Source: Kitasatospora xanthocidica (lineage in GTDB: Bacteria > Actinomycetota > Actinomycetes > Streptomycetales > Streptomycetaceae). Taken from it: a DNA stretch of 64,000 nucleotides. Every line of letters begins with the position of its first letter. The first letter of the stretch is position 1. The DNA is taken from positions 154,329 to 218,328 of the forward strand of contig NZ_BNBY01000004.1 in NCBI RefSeq assembly GCF_014656195.1. The letters are read 5' to 3'. The translations under genes and the position numbers were made by a program. The notes beneath the pieces are model-generated. The model worked only from the letters and a program-made list of their open reading frames with translations. It was not told where the DNA came from and did not search any database. This document shows, one piece after another, positions 39,443 through 48,435 of the stretch.

Positions 39443-39473
39443 ACCAGCTGTCAGCTAGTAGGAGGCGAGAGCG

Positions 39474-40964
39474 TCAGCTCTGGCCGCCCGCCAGCTTCTC
39501 GCGCAGGGCGGCCAGGGCCTCGTCGGAGGCCAGGGCGCCGGAGCCCTCGTCGCTGGAGGACGAGTAGGAACCACCGGCGGCGGCGGCGACGGCGTCGCCA
39601 CCCTCCTCGGCGGCCTGGGCGTCGGCCTCACGGCTCTTGATGACCTGGGCCTGGTGCTGCTCGAAGCGGGTCTGCGCCTCGGCGTACTGGCGCTCCCACT
39701 CCTCACGCTGCTTCTCGAAGCCGGGCAGCCAGTCGTTCGCCTCGGGGTCGAAGCCCTCCGGGTAGATGTAGTTGCCCTGGTCGTCGTACGAAGCGGCCAT
39801 GCCGTACAGGGTCGGGTCGAACTCGACCTCGGCCGGGTTGGCACCCAGCGCCTCGTTGGCCTGCTTCAGCGACAGGCTGATGCGGCGACGCTCGAGGTCG
39901 ATGTCGATGACCTTGACGAAGATCTCGTCGCCGACCTGGACGACCTGCTCCGGGATCTCCACGTGGCGCTCGGCCAGCTCGGAGATGTGGACCAGACCCT
40001 CGATGCCCTCGTCCACGCGGACGAACGCACCGAACGGAACCAGCTTGGTGACCTTACCCGGGACGACCTGGCCGATCTGGTGCGTACGGGCGAACTGCTG
40101 CCACGGGTCCTCCTGGGTCGCCTTCAGCGACAGGGAGACGCGCTCGCGGTCCATGTCAACGTCGAGAACCTCGACGGTGACCTCCTGGCCGACCTCGACA
40201 ACCTCGGACGGGTGGTCGATGTGCTTCCAGGACAGCTCGGAGACGTGCACCAGGCCGTCGACGCCACCCAGGTCCACGAAGGCACCGAAGTTGACGATCG
40301 AGGAGACGACGCCGGAGCGCACCTGGCCCTTCTGCAGGGTGGTGAGGAAGGTCTGGCGGACCTCGCTCTGGGTCTGCTCCAGCCAGGCACGGCGGGACAG
40401 GACCACGTTGTTGCGGTTCTTGTCCAGCTCGATGATCTTGGCCTCGAGCTCCTTGCCCACGTAGGGCTGGAGGTCGCGGACGCGACGCATCTCGACCAGC
40501 GAGGCGGGGAGGAAGCCCCGGAGGCCGATGTCGAGGATGAGACCACCCTTGACGACCTCGATGACGGTACCGGTGACGATGCCGTCCTCTTCCTTGATCT
40601 TCTCGATCGTGCCCCAGGCACGCTCGTACTGAGCGCGCTTCTTGGACAGGATCAGACGACCCTCCTTGTCCTCCTTCTGGAGAACCAGGGCCTCGATGTT
40701 GTCACCGACGGCGACGACCTCGTGCGGGTCAACGTCGTGCTTGATCGAGAGCTCGCGGGACGGGATGACGCCTTCGGTCTTGTAACCGATGTCGAGGAGG
40801 ACCTCGTCACGGTCGACCTTCACGATGACGCCCTCGACGATGTCGCCATCGTTGAAGTACTTGATGGTCTCGTCGATGGCGGCGAGGAAGGCCTCCGCGT
40901 CGCCGATGTCGTTGACCGCGACCTGCGGGGTGGTGCTGATGGAGGAGTCGGTGGGGCTCGTCAT
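39474..40964 (-). CDS. rpsA: 30S ribosomal protein S1
   Basis: 496 residues from ATG 40964, with GGAG upstream. Four S1 RNA-binding repeats are visible: GDIVEGVIVKVDRDEVLLDIGYKTEGVIPSREL; DGIVTGTVIEVVKGGLILDIGLRGFLPASL; GQVRSGVVSSIVNFGAFVDLGGVDGLVHVSEL; and GQVVPGKVTKLVPFGAFVRVDEGIEGLVHISEL. An acidic, Ser/Ala/Gly-rich tail follows (about 400-496). Four repeats is the actinobacterial form (six in enterics). It helps load mRNA on the ribosome, though leaderless mRNAs bypass that need. Confidence 0.97.
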   Translation of the reverse strand: MTSPTDSSISTTPQVAVNDIGDAEAFLAAIDETIKYFNDGDIVEGVIVKVDRDEVLLDIGYKTEGVIPSRELSIKHDVDPHEVVAVGDNIEALVLQKEDKEGRLILSKKRAQYERAWGTIEKIKEEDGIVTGTVIEVVKGGLILDIGLRGFLPASLVEMRRVRDLQPYVGKELEAKIIELDKNRNNVVLSRRAWLEQTQSEVRQTFLTTLQKGQVRSGVVSSIVNFGAFVDLGGVDGLVHVSELSWKHIDHPSEVVEVGQEVTVEVLDVDMDRERVSLSLKATQEDPWQQFARTHQIGQVVPGKVTKLVPFGAFVRVDEGIEGLVHISELAERHVEIPEQVVQVGDEIFVKVIDIDLERRRISLSLKQANEALGANPAEVEFDPTLYGMAASYDDQGNYIYPEGFDPEANDWLPGFEKQREEWERQYAEAQTRFEQHQAQVIKSREADAQAAEEGGDAVAAAAGGSYSSSSDEGSGALASDEALAALREKLAGGQS

Positions 40965-41182
40965 TAGGAAAAGGGCTCCGGTACGGACATGAAGTCGTAG
41001 GTAATGCCACGCGGAGGGCCCGTATCGCTCCCACCGAAAAGCCGGACAGCCCAAGACACGGCCCACCGGAACTTCCCGCACAGCGAGAAAACCGGCGTCC
41101 GTCTTGCGACCGTGGGGGTCTTCGACAGAATGCGAGCGCGACCTGCTCCGTCCGAGGCGCGCAGGCCCGCAGCGCAACTTGT

Positions 41183-41211
41183 AGCATACGGGGACGGCCA
41201 GGCACGGTCAA
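41183..41211 (-). promoter_or_regulatory. rpsA: Housekeeping promoter of rpsA with a ~210-nt leader
   Basis: On the - strand TTGACC (41211-41206), exactly 17 bp, TATGCT (41188-41183): near-consensus for the vegetative sigma factor HrdB. Transcription would begin near 41176, leaving about 210 nt before the start codon at 40964, unusually long in a neighbourhood of leaderless genes. The leader has GC-rich inverted repeats and may carry autoregulation by S1. Confidence 0.8.
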
Positions 41212-41383
41212 CGCCAAGAGAGACAAGACGGTGGAGCCTGGTACGGATCAGGCCATATCCTCACGGTTGCGCGCCTCGCGGCGGCGCCCGCAGAGGGGCC
41301 CTTCCCCGGATGCCACCGCCAGGATCCGGACCCTCTCGGGCCGGTTCGCGGCAGCGGCGCTTCCGCACTCCATACCCTACGCG

Positions 41384-42298
41384 ATGGGCATTGTCACCGT
41401 GGCCACCACCCCCCAGTCCTCCTTGGACGATCTTGCCGACGTCGAACTCGCGCCCGAGACCGAGGCCGGTGCCGAGGGCTACGACGAGGCCGACGACGAG
41501 GGCGACGACGACGCGGTGCGGCGCGAGGCCGGCGTCGGGGAGAGCAGCCGGGCCAGCCGCCACTGGTGGGACCGCAACGCCGACGAGTACCAGGACGAAC
41601 ACGGCGAATTCCTCGGCGACGACCGCTTCACCTGGTGCCCCGAGGGCCTCGACGAGGCCGACGCCCGCCTGCTCGGCGACGTCCGGGGCAAGGACGTGCT
41701 GGAGATCGGCGCCGGCGCCGCCCAGTGCTCGCGCTGGCTGGCCGGCCGCGGCGCCCGCCCCGTCGCGCTCGACATCTCCCACCGCCAGCTCCAGCACTCC
41801 CGCCGGATCGACCTCGGCCGCGGCGTCACCCCGGTCGCCGTCGTCCAGGCCGACGCCGCCGTCCTGCCCTTCGCCGACGGCGCCTTCGACCTCGCCTGCT
41901 CCGCGTACGGCGCCGTCCCGTTCAGCGCCGACACCGAGGCCCTGATGCGCGAGGTGCACCGGGTGCTGCGGCCCGGCGGACGCTGGGTGTTCTCGGTGAC
42001 CCACCCGATCCGCTGGGCCTTCCCCGACGAGCCCGGCGTCGAGGGCCTCACCGCCGTGTCCTCCTACTTCGACCGCACCCCGTACGTCGAACAGGACGAG
42101 CAGGGCCGCGCCACCTACGTCGAGCACCACCGCACCCTCGGCGACCGGGTCCGCGAACTCGTCGCCGCCGGCTTCCGGCTGGTCGACCTGGTCGAGCCCG
42201 AGTGGCCGGCCGCCCTGGAGCAGGAGTGGGGCGGCTGGTCCCCGCTGCGCGGGCGGCTCATCCCCGGCACCGCGATCTTCGTCACCGAGCGGGGCTGA
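41384..42298 (+). CDS. Class I SAM-dependent methyltransferase beside rpsA
   Basis: 304 residues from ATG 41384; TACCCT ends six bases upstream, so leaderless. An acidic N-terminal ~55-residue segment (EADDEGDDD type) precedes SRHWWDRNADEYQDEHGEFLGDDRFTWCPEGLDE and motif I VLEIGAGAAQCSRWLAGRGARPVALDIS. The C-terminus has RLIPGTAIFVTE. The gene is regularly found at this place in streptomycetes. Substrate unknown. Confidence 0.9.
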   Translation: MGIVTVATTPQSSLDDLADVELAPETEAGAEGYDEADDEGDDDAVRREAGVGESSRASRHWWDRNADEYQDEHGEFLGDDRFTWCPEGLDEADARLLGDVRGKDVLEIGAGAAQCSRWLAGRGARPVALDISHRQLQHSRRIDLGRGVTPVAVVQADAAVLPFADGAFDLACSAYGAVPFSADTEALMREVHRVLRPGGRWVFSVTHPIRWAFPDEPGVEGLTAVSSYFDRTPYVEQDEQGRATYVEHHRTLGDRVRELVAAGFRLVDLVEPEWPAALEQEWGGWSPLRGRLIPGTAIFVTERG

Positions 42299-42302
42299 CG
42301 CC

Positions 42303-44843
42303 TTGCCGAACCCGGTCTCACCGAACCCGGCCTCGCTGAACCCGGCCTGGCGCGACCTGCCCGTCCGCACCGCCCTGCCCGCGCTGGCCCGTGCGCTGAA
42401 CGAGCACGGCACCGCCGTCCTCGCCGCGCCGCCCGGCACCGGCAAGACCACCCTGGTGCCGCTCGCCCTGGCCGGGCTGCTGGAGTCCGGACCGGTTCGC
42501 CGCGTCCTGGTCGCCGAGCCGCGCCGGCTCGCCGTCCGGGCCGCCGCCCGGCGGATGGCCTGGCTGCTCGGCTCCTCCGTGGGCCGCGAGGTCGGGTACA
42601 CCGTGCGCGGCGAGCGCCGGGTCGGGCCGGAGACGGTCGTCGAGGTGGTCACCACCGGCGTGCTGCTGCAACGGCTCCAGCGCGACCAGGAGCTGCCCGG
42701 CGTGGACGTCGTGGTGCTGGACGAGTGCCACGAACGCCACCTGGACGCCGACACCGCGCTCGCCTTCCTGCTGGACGTCCGGGCGGCGCTGCGGCCCGAA
42801 CTGCGCCTCGTCTGCGCCTCGGCCACCTCCGACACCGAGGCCTGGGCCGAACTCCTCGGCGGCGCCCCGGTGGTGGAAGCCCACGGGGTCTCCCACCCGG
42901 TGGACGTCGTCTGGGCACCGCCACCGCGCGCCGTCCGGCCCGCACACGGCACCCGGGTGGACTTCGCGCTGCTCGACCACGTCGCCGCGACGGTACGGCG
43001 GGCGTTGAGCGAGCGGGAAGGGGACGTGCTCTGCTTCCTGCCCGGCGTCGGCGAGATCGCCCGGGTCGCCGGCCAGTTGGGCGGAGTGGCGGCCGAAGTG
43101 CTGCAACTGCACGGGCGCGCCCCGCAGGCCGTCCAGGACGCCGCGCTCACTCCGTCCGAAGGGCGGCGGGTCGTGCTCGCCACCGCCGTCGCCGAGTCCT
43201 CGCTCACCGTGCCCGGCGTGCGCGTCGTGGTCGACGCCGGGCTCGCCCGGGAGCCGCGCACCGACCACGCCCGCGGCTTGGCCGCACTGGTCACCGTACG
43301 GGCCTCGCTCGCCGCCGCCCGCCAGCGCGCCGGACGGGCCGGGCGCGAAGCCCCGGGCACCGTCTACCGCTGCTGGCAGGAGGCCGAGGACGCCCGCGCC
43401 GCCCGCTTCCCCACCCCCGAGATCGCCCTCGCCGACCTCACTTCCTTCGCTCTCCAGGCCGCCTGCTGGGGCGACCCGGACGCCACCGGCCTCGCCCTGC
43501 CCGACGCTCCGCCCGCCGGGGCGATGGCCGCCGCCCGGGAGACCCTGCTCGCCCTCGGGGCGGTCTCCGCCGACGGCCGGGCGACCGACCGCGGCGTCCG
43601 GCTCGCCCGCACCGGGCTGCACCCCCGGCTCGGGCGCGCCCTCGTCGACGGCGCTCCCGCCGTGGGCGCCCGCCGGGCGGCCGAGGTGGTCGCCCTGCTC
43701 TCCGAGGAGCCGCCGCGTGCGCTGGGCGACGACCTCGGCGCGGTGTGGCGGACGGTGCGGTCCGCCAAGGACCCGTACGCCGGGCGCTGGCGGGACGAAG
43801 TCCGCCGGCTGCAGCGGGCCACCTCCGACGAACCCGCCACCGCCTTGCCCGACGCGACCGCCGTCGGCCTCGTCGTCGCCCTGGCGTTCCCTGAACGCAT
43901 CGCCCGAGCGAGGGTCGAGCGACCCGCCCCGGGCGAGCGCAGCCCGTACCTGATGGCCTCGGGGACGGCGGCCGAACTCGCCCCGGGCACGGTGCTCGGC
44001 GCCGTGCCCTGGCTCGCCGTCGCGGTCGCCGACCGGCCTGCGGGGGCGCACTCGGCGCGGGTGCTGCACGCCGCGGCACTCGATGAGGAGACCGCCCTGC
44101 TCGCAGGCGCGTCCCTGCTGAGCACGCGCGAAGAGGTCCACTGGGACACCCGGCGCGACGAGGTCACCGCCCGCCGGGTCGAATCCCTCGGCGCCATCGA
44201 ACTCGCCGAGAAACCTCTGGCCCGTCCCGATCGCGCCCTCGTCCGCGCCGCCATCCTCGAAGGCCTCACCCGCGAGGGCGTCAGCACGCTCCTCACGTTC
44301 ACGGGCAACCTGCGCGAACGCCTCGCCTTCCTGCACGCTGCCCTCGACGAACCGTGGCCGGACGTCAGCGACGAGGCGCTGCTCGACCGCGCCGAAGAGT
44401 GGCTGGAGCCCGAGCTCTCCCGCGCCCGCCGCCGCGCCGACCTCGCCCGGATCGATACGACGGCCGCCCTGCAACGCCTGCTCCCCTGGGCCAGCGGACA
44501 GGCCGGCCGCCTGGACGAGTTGGCACCCGAGCGCATCACGGTGCCCAGCGGCTCGAAGATACGGGTGGACTACAGCACCGAACGCCCGGTACTGGCCGTC
44601 AAGTTGCAGGAACTCTTCGGCTGGAAGGCGGCCCCTGCGCTCGCCGGCGGCCGGGTACCGCTCACCGTGCAGCTGCTCTCCCCCGCCGGCCGCCCCGCCG
44701 CCATCACCGGCGACCTGGAGGGATTTTGGCAGAACGGCTACCACGCTGTCCGCGCTGACCTCAGAGGTCGCTACCCCCGCCACCCCTGGCCCGAAGATCC
44801 GACCACGGCCGAGCCCACAAAGCGCACCAACGCCCGGAAGTGA
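42303..44843 (+). CDS. hrpB: ATP-dependent helicase HrpB (DEAH/RHA family)
   Basis: 846 residues. Motif I LAAPPGTGKTTLVPLAL, Ia VAEPRRLAVRAAARRMA, II VVLDECHERHLD (DECH), III CASAT, IV-VI with VLATAVAESSLTVPGVRVVVDAGLAREPR and RQRAGRAGREAPG, then a long HrpB-specific C-terminal domain (SGTAAELAPGT..., VPSGSKIRVDYSTERPVLAVKLQELFGW). The TTG at 42303 is the only in-frame start close to motif I; the first 15 residues are three copies of a PNPxx repeat encoded by 15-bp repeats. It follows the methyltransferase by 4 bp. An RNA helicase of unclear role. Confidence 0.94.
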   Translation: MPNPVSPNPASLNPAWRDLPVRTALPALARALNEHGTAVLAAPPGTGKTTLVPLALAGLLESGPVRRVLVAEPRRLAVRAAARRMAWLLGSSVGREVGYTVRGERRVGPETVVEVVTTGVLLQRLQRDQELPGVDVVVLDECHERHLDADTALAFLLDVRAALRPELRLVCASATSDTEAWAELLGGAPVVEAHGVSHPVDVVWAPPPRAVRPAHGTRVDFALLDHVAATVRRALSEREGDVLCFLPGVGEIARVAGQLGGVAAEVLQLHGRAPQAVQDAALTPSEGRRVVLATAVAESSLTVPGVRVVVDAGLAREPRTDHARGLAALVTVRASLAAARQRAGRAGREAPGTVYRCWQEAEDARAARFPTPEIALADLTSFALQAACWGDPDATGLALPDAPPAGAMAAARETLLALGAVSADGRATDRGVRLARTGLHPRLGRALVDGAPAVGARRAAEVVALLSEEPPRALGDDLGAVWRTVRSAKDPYAGRWRDEVRRLQRATSDEPATALPDATAVGLVVALAFPERIARARVERPAPGERSPYLMASGTAAELAPGTVLGAVPWLAVAVADRPAGAHSARVLHAAALDEETALLAGASLLSTREEVHWDTRRDEVTARRVESLGAIELAEKPLARPDRALVRAAILEGLTREGVSTLLTFTGNLRERLAFLHAALDEPWPDVSDEALLDRAEEWLEPELSRARRRADLARIDTTAALQRLLPWASGQAGRLDELAPERITVPSGSKIRVDYSTERPVLAVKLQELFGWKAAPALAGGRVPLTVQLLSPAGRPAAITGDLEGFWQNGYHAVRADLRGRYPRHPWPEDPTTAEPTKRTNARK

Positions 44844-44901
44844 CCGAAGTTCAACGGGTACGGTCCTGAAAAGGCCACTCCACCGGAGGACGGAACGCGC
44901 C

Positions 44902-45576
44902 ATGGCACTGACCACACCGAGCGTCACCCGCTCCCCCGCAGTCGAACGCCCCTTCTCGGCCCTGATCCTGGACTTCGTCGGCGTACTCACCGCCAATGCC
45001 GGGCCCGCCCACCGCACGTGGTGCCTCGCCCAGGGCCTCGACGCCGACGCATGGCGGCACACGCTCGGCCACGACCCGGAGGCCGGGCGCCTGTACACGG
45101 AACTCGAAGCCGGACGACTGGGCCAAGCGGAGTGGAACAGGCAGGTAGCACCGATACTCGGCCTGGCGGAGCACGAGAACCTGATGGGCCGGGCATGGGC
45201 AGGCGTTCGACCGGCGGGCGACATGATCGCGCTCGCCCGCTCGGCGCGGCAGGCCGGTCTGGCCGTCGCCCTGCTGTCCAACTCCTTCGGCCTCGACCCG
45301 TACGACCCGTACGAGGCCCTGGGTGTGTGGGAATTGTTCGACGTGGCGGTGGTCTCCGAGCGGGAGGGCATCGCCAAGCCCGACCCGGCGATCTACCAGC
45401 TCACCCTGGACCGGCTCGGGCTGCCCGGCGAGGCGTGCGTCTTCGTGGACGACCACCCGAGGAACCTCCCCCCGGCCGAAGCCCTCGGCATCACCACCGT
45501 CCTCGCGGACGGTGCCCCAGGCATTGCCGACCGCATCGCAGCCCTGCTCGGCCTCCCCGCACCCACAACCAGCTGA
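44902..45576 (+). CDS. HAD-superfamily hydrolase (phosphatase-like)
   Basis: 224 residues, GGAGG upstream. Motif I is ALILDFVGVLT (nucleophile Asp kept; the +2 Asp acid is Val), motif II VALLSNSFG, motif III the Lys of GIAKPDPAIYQLTLDRLGL and motif IV CVFVDDHPRNLPPAEALG. Loss of the +2 Asp is common in the epoxide-hydrolase-like HAD subfamily. Substrate unknown. Confidence 0.88.
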   Translation: MALTTPSVTRSPAVERPFSALILDFVGVLTANAGPAHRTWCLAQGLDADAWRHTLGHDPEAGRLYTELEAGRLGQAEWNRQVAPILGLAEHENLMGRAWAGVRPAGDMIALARSARQAGLAVALLSNSFGLDPYDPYEALGVWELFDVAVVSEREGIAKPDPAIYQLTLDRLGLPGEACVFVDDHPRNLPPAEALGITTVLADGAPGIADRIAALLGLPAPTTS

Positions 45577-45675
45577 GAAGCCGTCAATCCGGCTGGTCAT
45601 CCCTCGATTCCGGTTCCGGGAGCAGGACGGCGGGGGTACGGTCCGCCTTGAGGCCGCTCACCTTCGGAGGCACCC

Positions 45676-46875
45676 ATGACGCAGTGGTCCGACTACTCCA
45701 CCGGCCAGCGGATCAAGATGCTGCGGGCCGGGATGACGCAGGAAGAACTCGCCGAGGCCGCCGGCGTGTCCGTGCCGACCGTCCGCAAGGCCGAGAAGGA
45801 GGGAGGCAGCATCGGACTGCCCTCACTGCTCAAACTGTCCGGCGCACTGCACGCGGACGTGTCGGTGATCCTCGGGCAGCAGGCCCCCCGGAGGGCGTCG
45901 CTGATCGGCGACCGGGCGATGCTTCGGGCGCTGTCCCGCGCGGTGCACGACACCGCCGCGGGAGTCGGCGCCGACGTCGAACCGCCGGACGCCGCAGTGC
46001 TGCGAGCCGACCTGGATCGGGCTTGGGCGGACTACCGAGCCGGGGACTACACCCGGGCCGGCAGCCTCGTCGTCCCCGCCATCACCGAGGCGGCCGCCCT
46101 GCTGAACTCCGCCCCGGAAGACGAGCGGTGTGCGGCCCACGGCACCCTCGCCGACGCATACCGACTCGCCTCCTACACAGCCCAGTTCCACGGCGCCCGA
46201 GACCTCGCGTACGCAGCGATCGGCCACGCCCGCCACCACGTCCACAAGGCCGCAGACCCGCTGCGGGCCGCGATGGTGGAGTGCGGCCGGTCCTGGATCT
46301 ACATGCGCGATGCCCGCCTGGACCAGGCCACCACCACTGCCGAGGACGCGTTCACGTCGATCGAGCCCCGTTACGCGGAACGGAATCCGGAGACGCTGGC
46401 CACCTACGGGTGGCACGTCACCTTCGCCGCCGTGGTCGCCTCCCGCCACGGTGACGCCGACCGGGCTCGCGACCTGCTCTCCCAGGGACATGCGGTCGCC
46501 GCCCGCATGGGCCGCGATGTCATGATCAACGGCACCAGCTACGGGCCCACCACGGTAACCGCACAGGCCATCGGTATCCACACCGTCATGGGCGACCCCG
46601 CCAAAGCCCTGGCGCTCGCCCGCAACCTCGGCGACCTGTCCCCGCTGCCTCAGGCCGCCCGCAACCGGCTCGCCCTGGATGTCGCCCTCGCCCAGGCCGA
46701 CACCCGCCAGTACGACGCCGCCCTGGACACACTGCTCCAGGTGTGCAGTGCACAACCCGACTGGGCCCGCCACCAGGCCCTTCCGGGGGCGATCATGCAG
46801 CGCGCCGGCCATGCCAGCACCACCCGCGTACGAAAGCTCGGCGGCATCCTCGGTATCAGCCTGTTCACCCACTGA
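45676..46875 (+). CDS. XRE-family regulator with TPR-like C-terminal domain
   Basis: 399 residues, GGAGG upstream. HTH at 9-65 (QRIKMLRAGMTQEELAEAAGVSVPTVRKAEKEGG). The remainder is helical with TPR-like pairs (ADYRAGDYTRAGSLVVPAI; GDADRARDLLSQGHAVAARMG; RQYDAALDTLLQV), a layout seen in signal-peptide-responsive actinomycete regulators. It precedes the recombinase/ATPase fusion by 103 bp, where a perfect palindrome probably serves as its operator. Confidence 0.88.
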   Translation: MTQWSDYSTGQRIKMLRAGMTQEELAEAAGVSVPTVRKAEKEGGSIGLPSLLKLSGALHADVSVILGQQAPRRASLIGDRAMLRALSRAVHDTAAGVGADVEPPDAAVLRADLDRAWADYRAGDYTRAGSLVVPAITEAAALLNSAPEDERCAAHGTLADAYRLASYTAQFHGARDLAYAAIGHARHHVHKAADPLRAAMVECGRSWIYMRDARLDQATTTAEDAFTSIEPRYAERNPETLATYGWHVTFAAVVASRHGDADRARDLLSQGHAVAARMGRDVMINGTSYGPTTVTAQAIGIHTVMGDPAKALALARNLGDLSPLPQAARNRLALDVALAQADTRQYDAALDTLLQVCSAQPDWARHQALPGAIMQRAGHASTTRVRKLGGILGISLFTH

Positions 46876-46970
46876 GACCGTACCGATACGAGACGTATCA
46901 CGCGAGGCCGGTATGACTTCCAGAACTGGCACGCACCGCACGTTCACGATGGCCTGACTCGACGAAATTC

Positions 46971-46988
46971 TTGGCGTCATGACGCCAA
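46971..46988. promoter_or_regulatory. Perfect 18-bp palindrome spanning the start codon of the fusion gene
   Basis: TTGGCGTCATGACGCCAA reads identically on both strands and contains the ATG at 46979. A weak promoter (TTCACG 46943-46948, 17 bp, AATTCT 46966-46971) would start transcription at or near the ATG, making the mRNA leaderless, so a protein bound here would block both polymerase and start. The natural candidate is the upstream XRE/TPR protein. Confidence 0.7.
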
Positions 46989-48367
46989 ATCAGCCCGACC
47001 GTACCTCCGTCCGCCGCGTCCCCGTCGCCCTGTACATCGCGACCAGCGGCGCGGCCGCCGCCCTCCCCCTCACCGGCCATGCCCGCGCCTTCGCCGAGGC
47101 CCGCGACTGGACGGTCATGCTCACCGTCGTGGATGACGACCCGACGCATCCCCTTGACCAGCGGCCGGGCTGGCAGGTCATCGTCAGCGCCCTGCGCGCG
47201 CGCACCATCGACGGCGTGGTCACCTGGACCCACGACATGGTGACCGGCGGCCGGGCCGTCGAGACGCGCGACCACCTCCCCAAGGTCTTCAGCGACGGGG
47301 GCGGCTTCCTCGCCGCCGCCATCCCCGACTTCTGCGGCGAGCACCCATCGCGCCCCACCTCGGGAGACCCCGTGCGCCGCCGCCCCCGCACGTTCGCCGC
47401 CCGGCTCGACTCCCACCCCGCCTCCACCCCCATCGCCCGCCACCTCCTCCGCGCCTACCTCACCGCCCTCCCCGCCGGCGACCGCTACCGCGACACCGCC
47501 GAACTCCTCCTCGGCGAACTCTTCGCCAACGCCGTCCAGCACTCGGACGCCCCCACCGACCGCCTCATCGAAATCCGCTTCGCCCTCATCGGCGACCGCC
47601 TGCGCCTCGAAGTCCACGACGCCGGCACCGGCCACCCCACCCCCCGCACCACCACCCCCGACGACGAACACGGACGCGGCCTCCACCTCGTCAACGAACT
47701 CGCCGAACGCTGGGGCCACCACCCCCGCACCGGCGGCATCGGCAAGTTCGTCTGGGCCCACATCGCCCCCACCCCCCACCCGCCTCGCCGCCTGAAAGCC
47801 ACCCCACTCATGCGACAGCCCTGCCTCACCACCCTCGCCCGCGACGCCCTCAACCACGCCGCCACCCCCGCCCAGGCCTACGCCCTCCTCGCCCGCCGCA
47901 CCCACCAGCCCCTCCCCTCCGCCCGCGCCGTCTGCCTCGCCCTCTCCATCCCCCTCGCCGAGACCACCCGCCGCCTCAACGACTGCTACCACTCGCTCCT
48001 CGCCCACCCCCGCCCCAGCTCCGAGAACGACACCGGCGAACTCCTCGAAGCCCTCGGCGTCTTCGACATCCCCGCCACCCTCACCCCCACCCAACACGCC
48101 GTCATCGACCTCTTCCTGGTCGCCATCGACGCCATGGGCGGCATCCGACCCGGCCACCACCACGGCCTCACCCGCTGGTTCACCACCGGCAACCTCACCA
48201 CCGCCTACCTCTCCCTCACCGCCGCCAGACCCCTCCCCCGCACCGGCGACCCCACCACCTACTGGACCACCCTCGTCCAGGCCGGCGAACTCCTCACCAC
48301 CACCACCCCCGACACCCGCATCACCTACGCCCTCACCCACTGCCGCACCCAAGCGGCCAATCTCTGA
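46979..48367 (+). CDS. Serine-recombinase-fold domain fused to a HATPase, plus unknown C-terminal domain
   Basis: 462 residues. Residues ~12-110 resemble a resolvase N-terminal domain (VPVALYIATSGAAAALPLTGHARAFAEARDWTV...; GWQVIVSALRARTIDGVVTWTHDMV) but without its DNA-binding partner. Residues ~130-265 are an RsbW-like ATPase with LLLGELFANAVQHS (N box), LEVHDAG (G1) and GRGLHLVNELAERWG (G2). The final ~190 residues are helical, Thr-rich and unrecognised. The fusion suggests a signalling protein rather than a recombinase; whether the Ser of IATSG is catalytic is uncertain. Confidence 0.8.
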   Translation: MTPNQPDRTSVRRVPVALYIATSGAAAALPLTGHARAFAEARDWTVMLTVVDDDPTHPLDQRPGWQVIVSALRARTIDGVVTWTHDMVTGGRAVETRDHLPKVFSDGGGFLAAAIPDFCGEHPSRPTSGDPVRRRPRTFAARLDSHPASTPIARHLLRAYLTALPAGDRYRDTAELLLGELFANAVQHSDAPTDRLIEIRFALIGDRLRLEVHDAGTGHPTPRTTTPDDEHGRGLHLVNELAERWGHHPRTGGIGKFVWAHIAPTPHPPRRLKATPLMRQPCLTTLARDALNHAATPAQAYALLARRTHQPLPSARAVCLALSIPLAETTRRLNDCYHSLLAHPRPSSENDTGELLEALGVFDIPATLTPTQHAVIDLFLVAIDAMGGIRPGHHHGLTRWFTTGNLTTAYLSLTAARPLPRTGDPTTYWTTLVQAGELLTTTTPDTRITYALTHCRTQAANL

Positions 48368-48435
48368 TCGCGCACTGGGAGTCGACCCCACCGACTTCCC
48401 ACGCGTGGGCATCGCCACGCGGAACGCCTCCCCGG

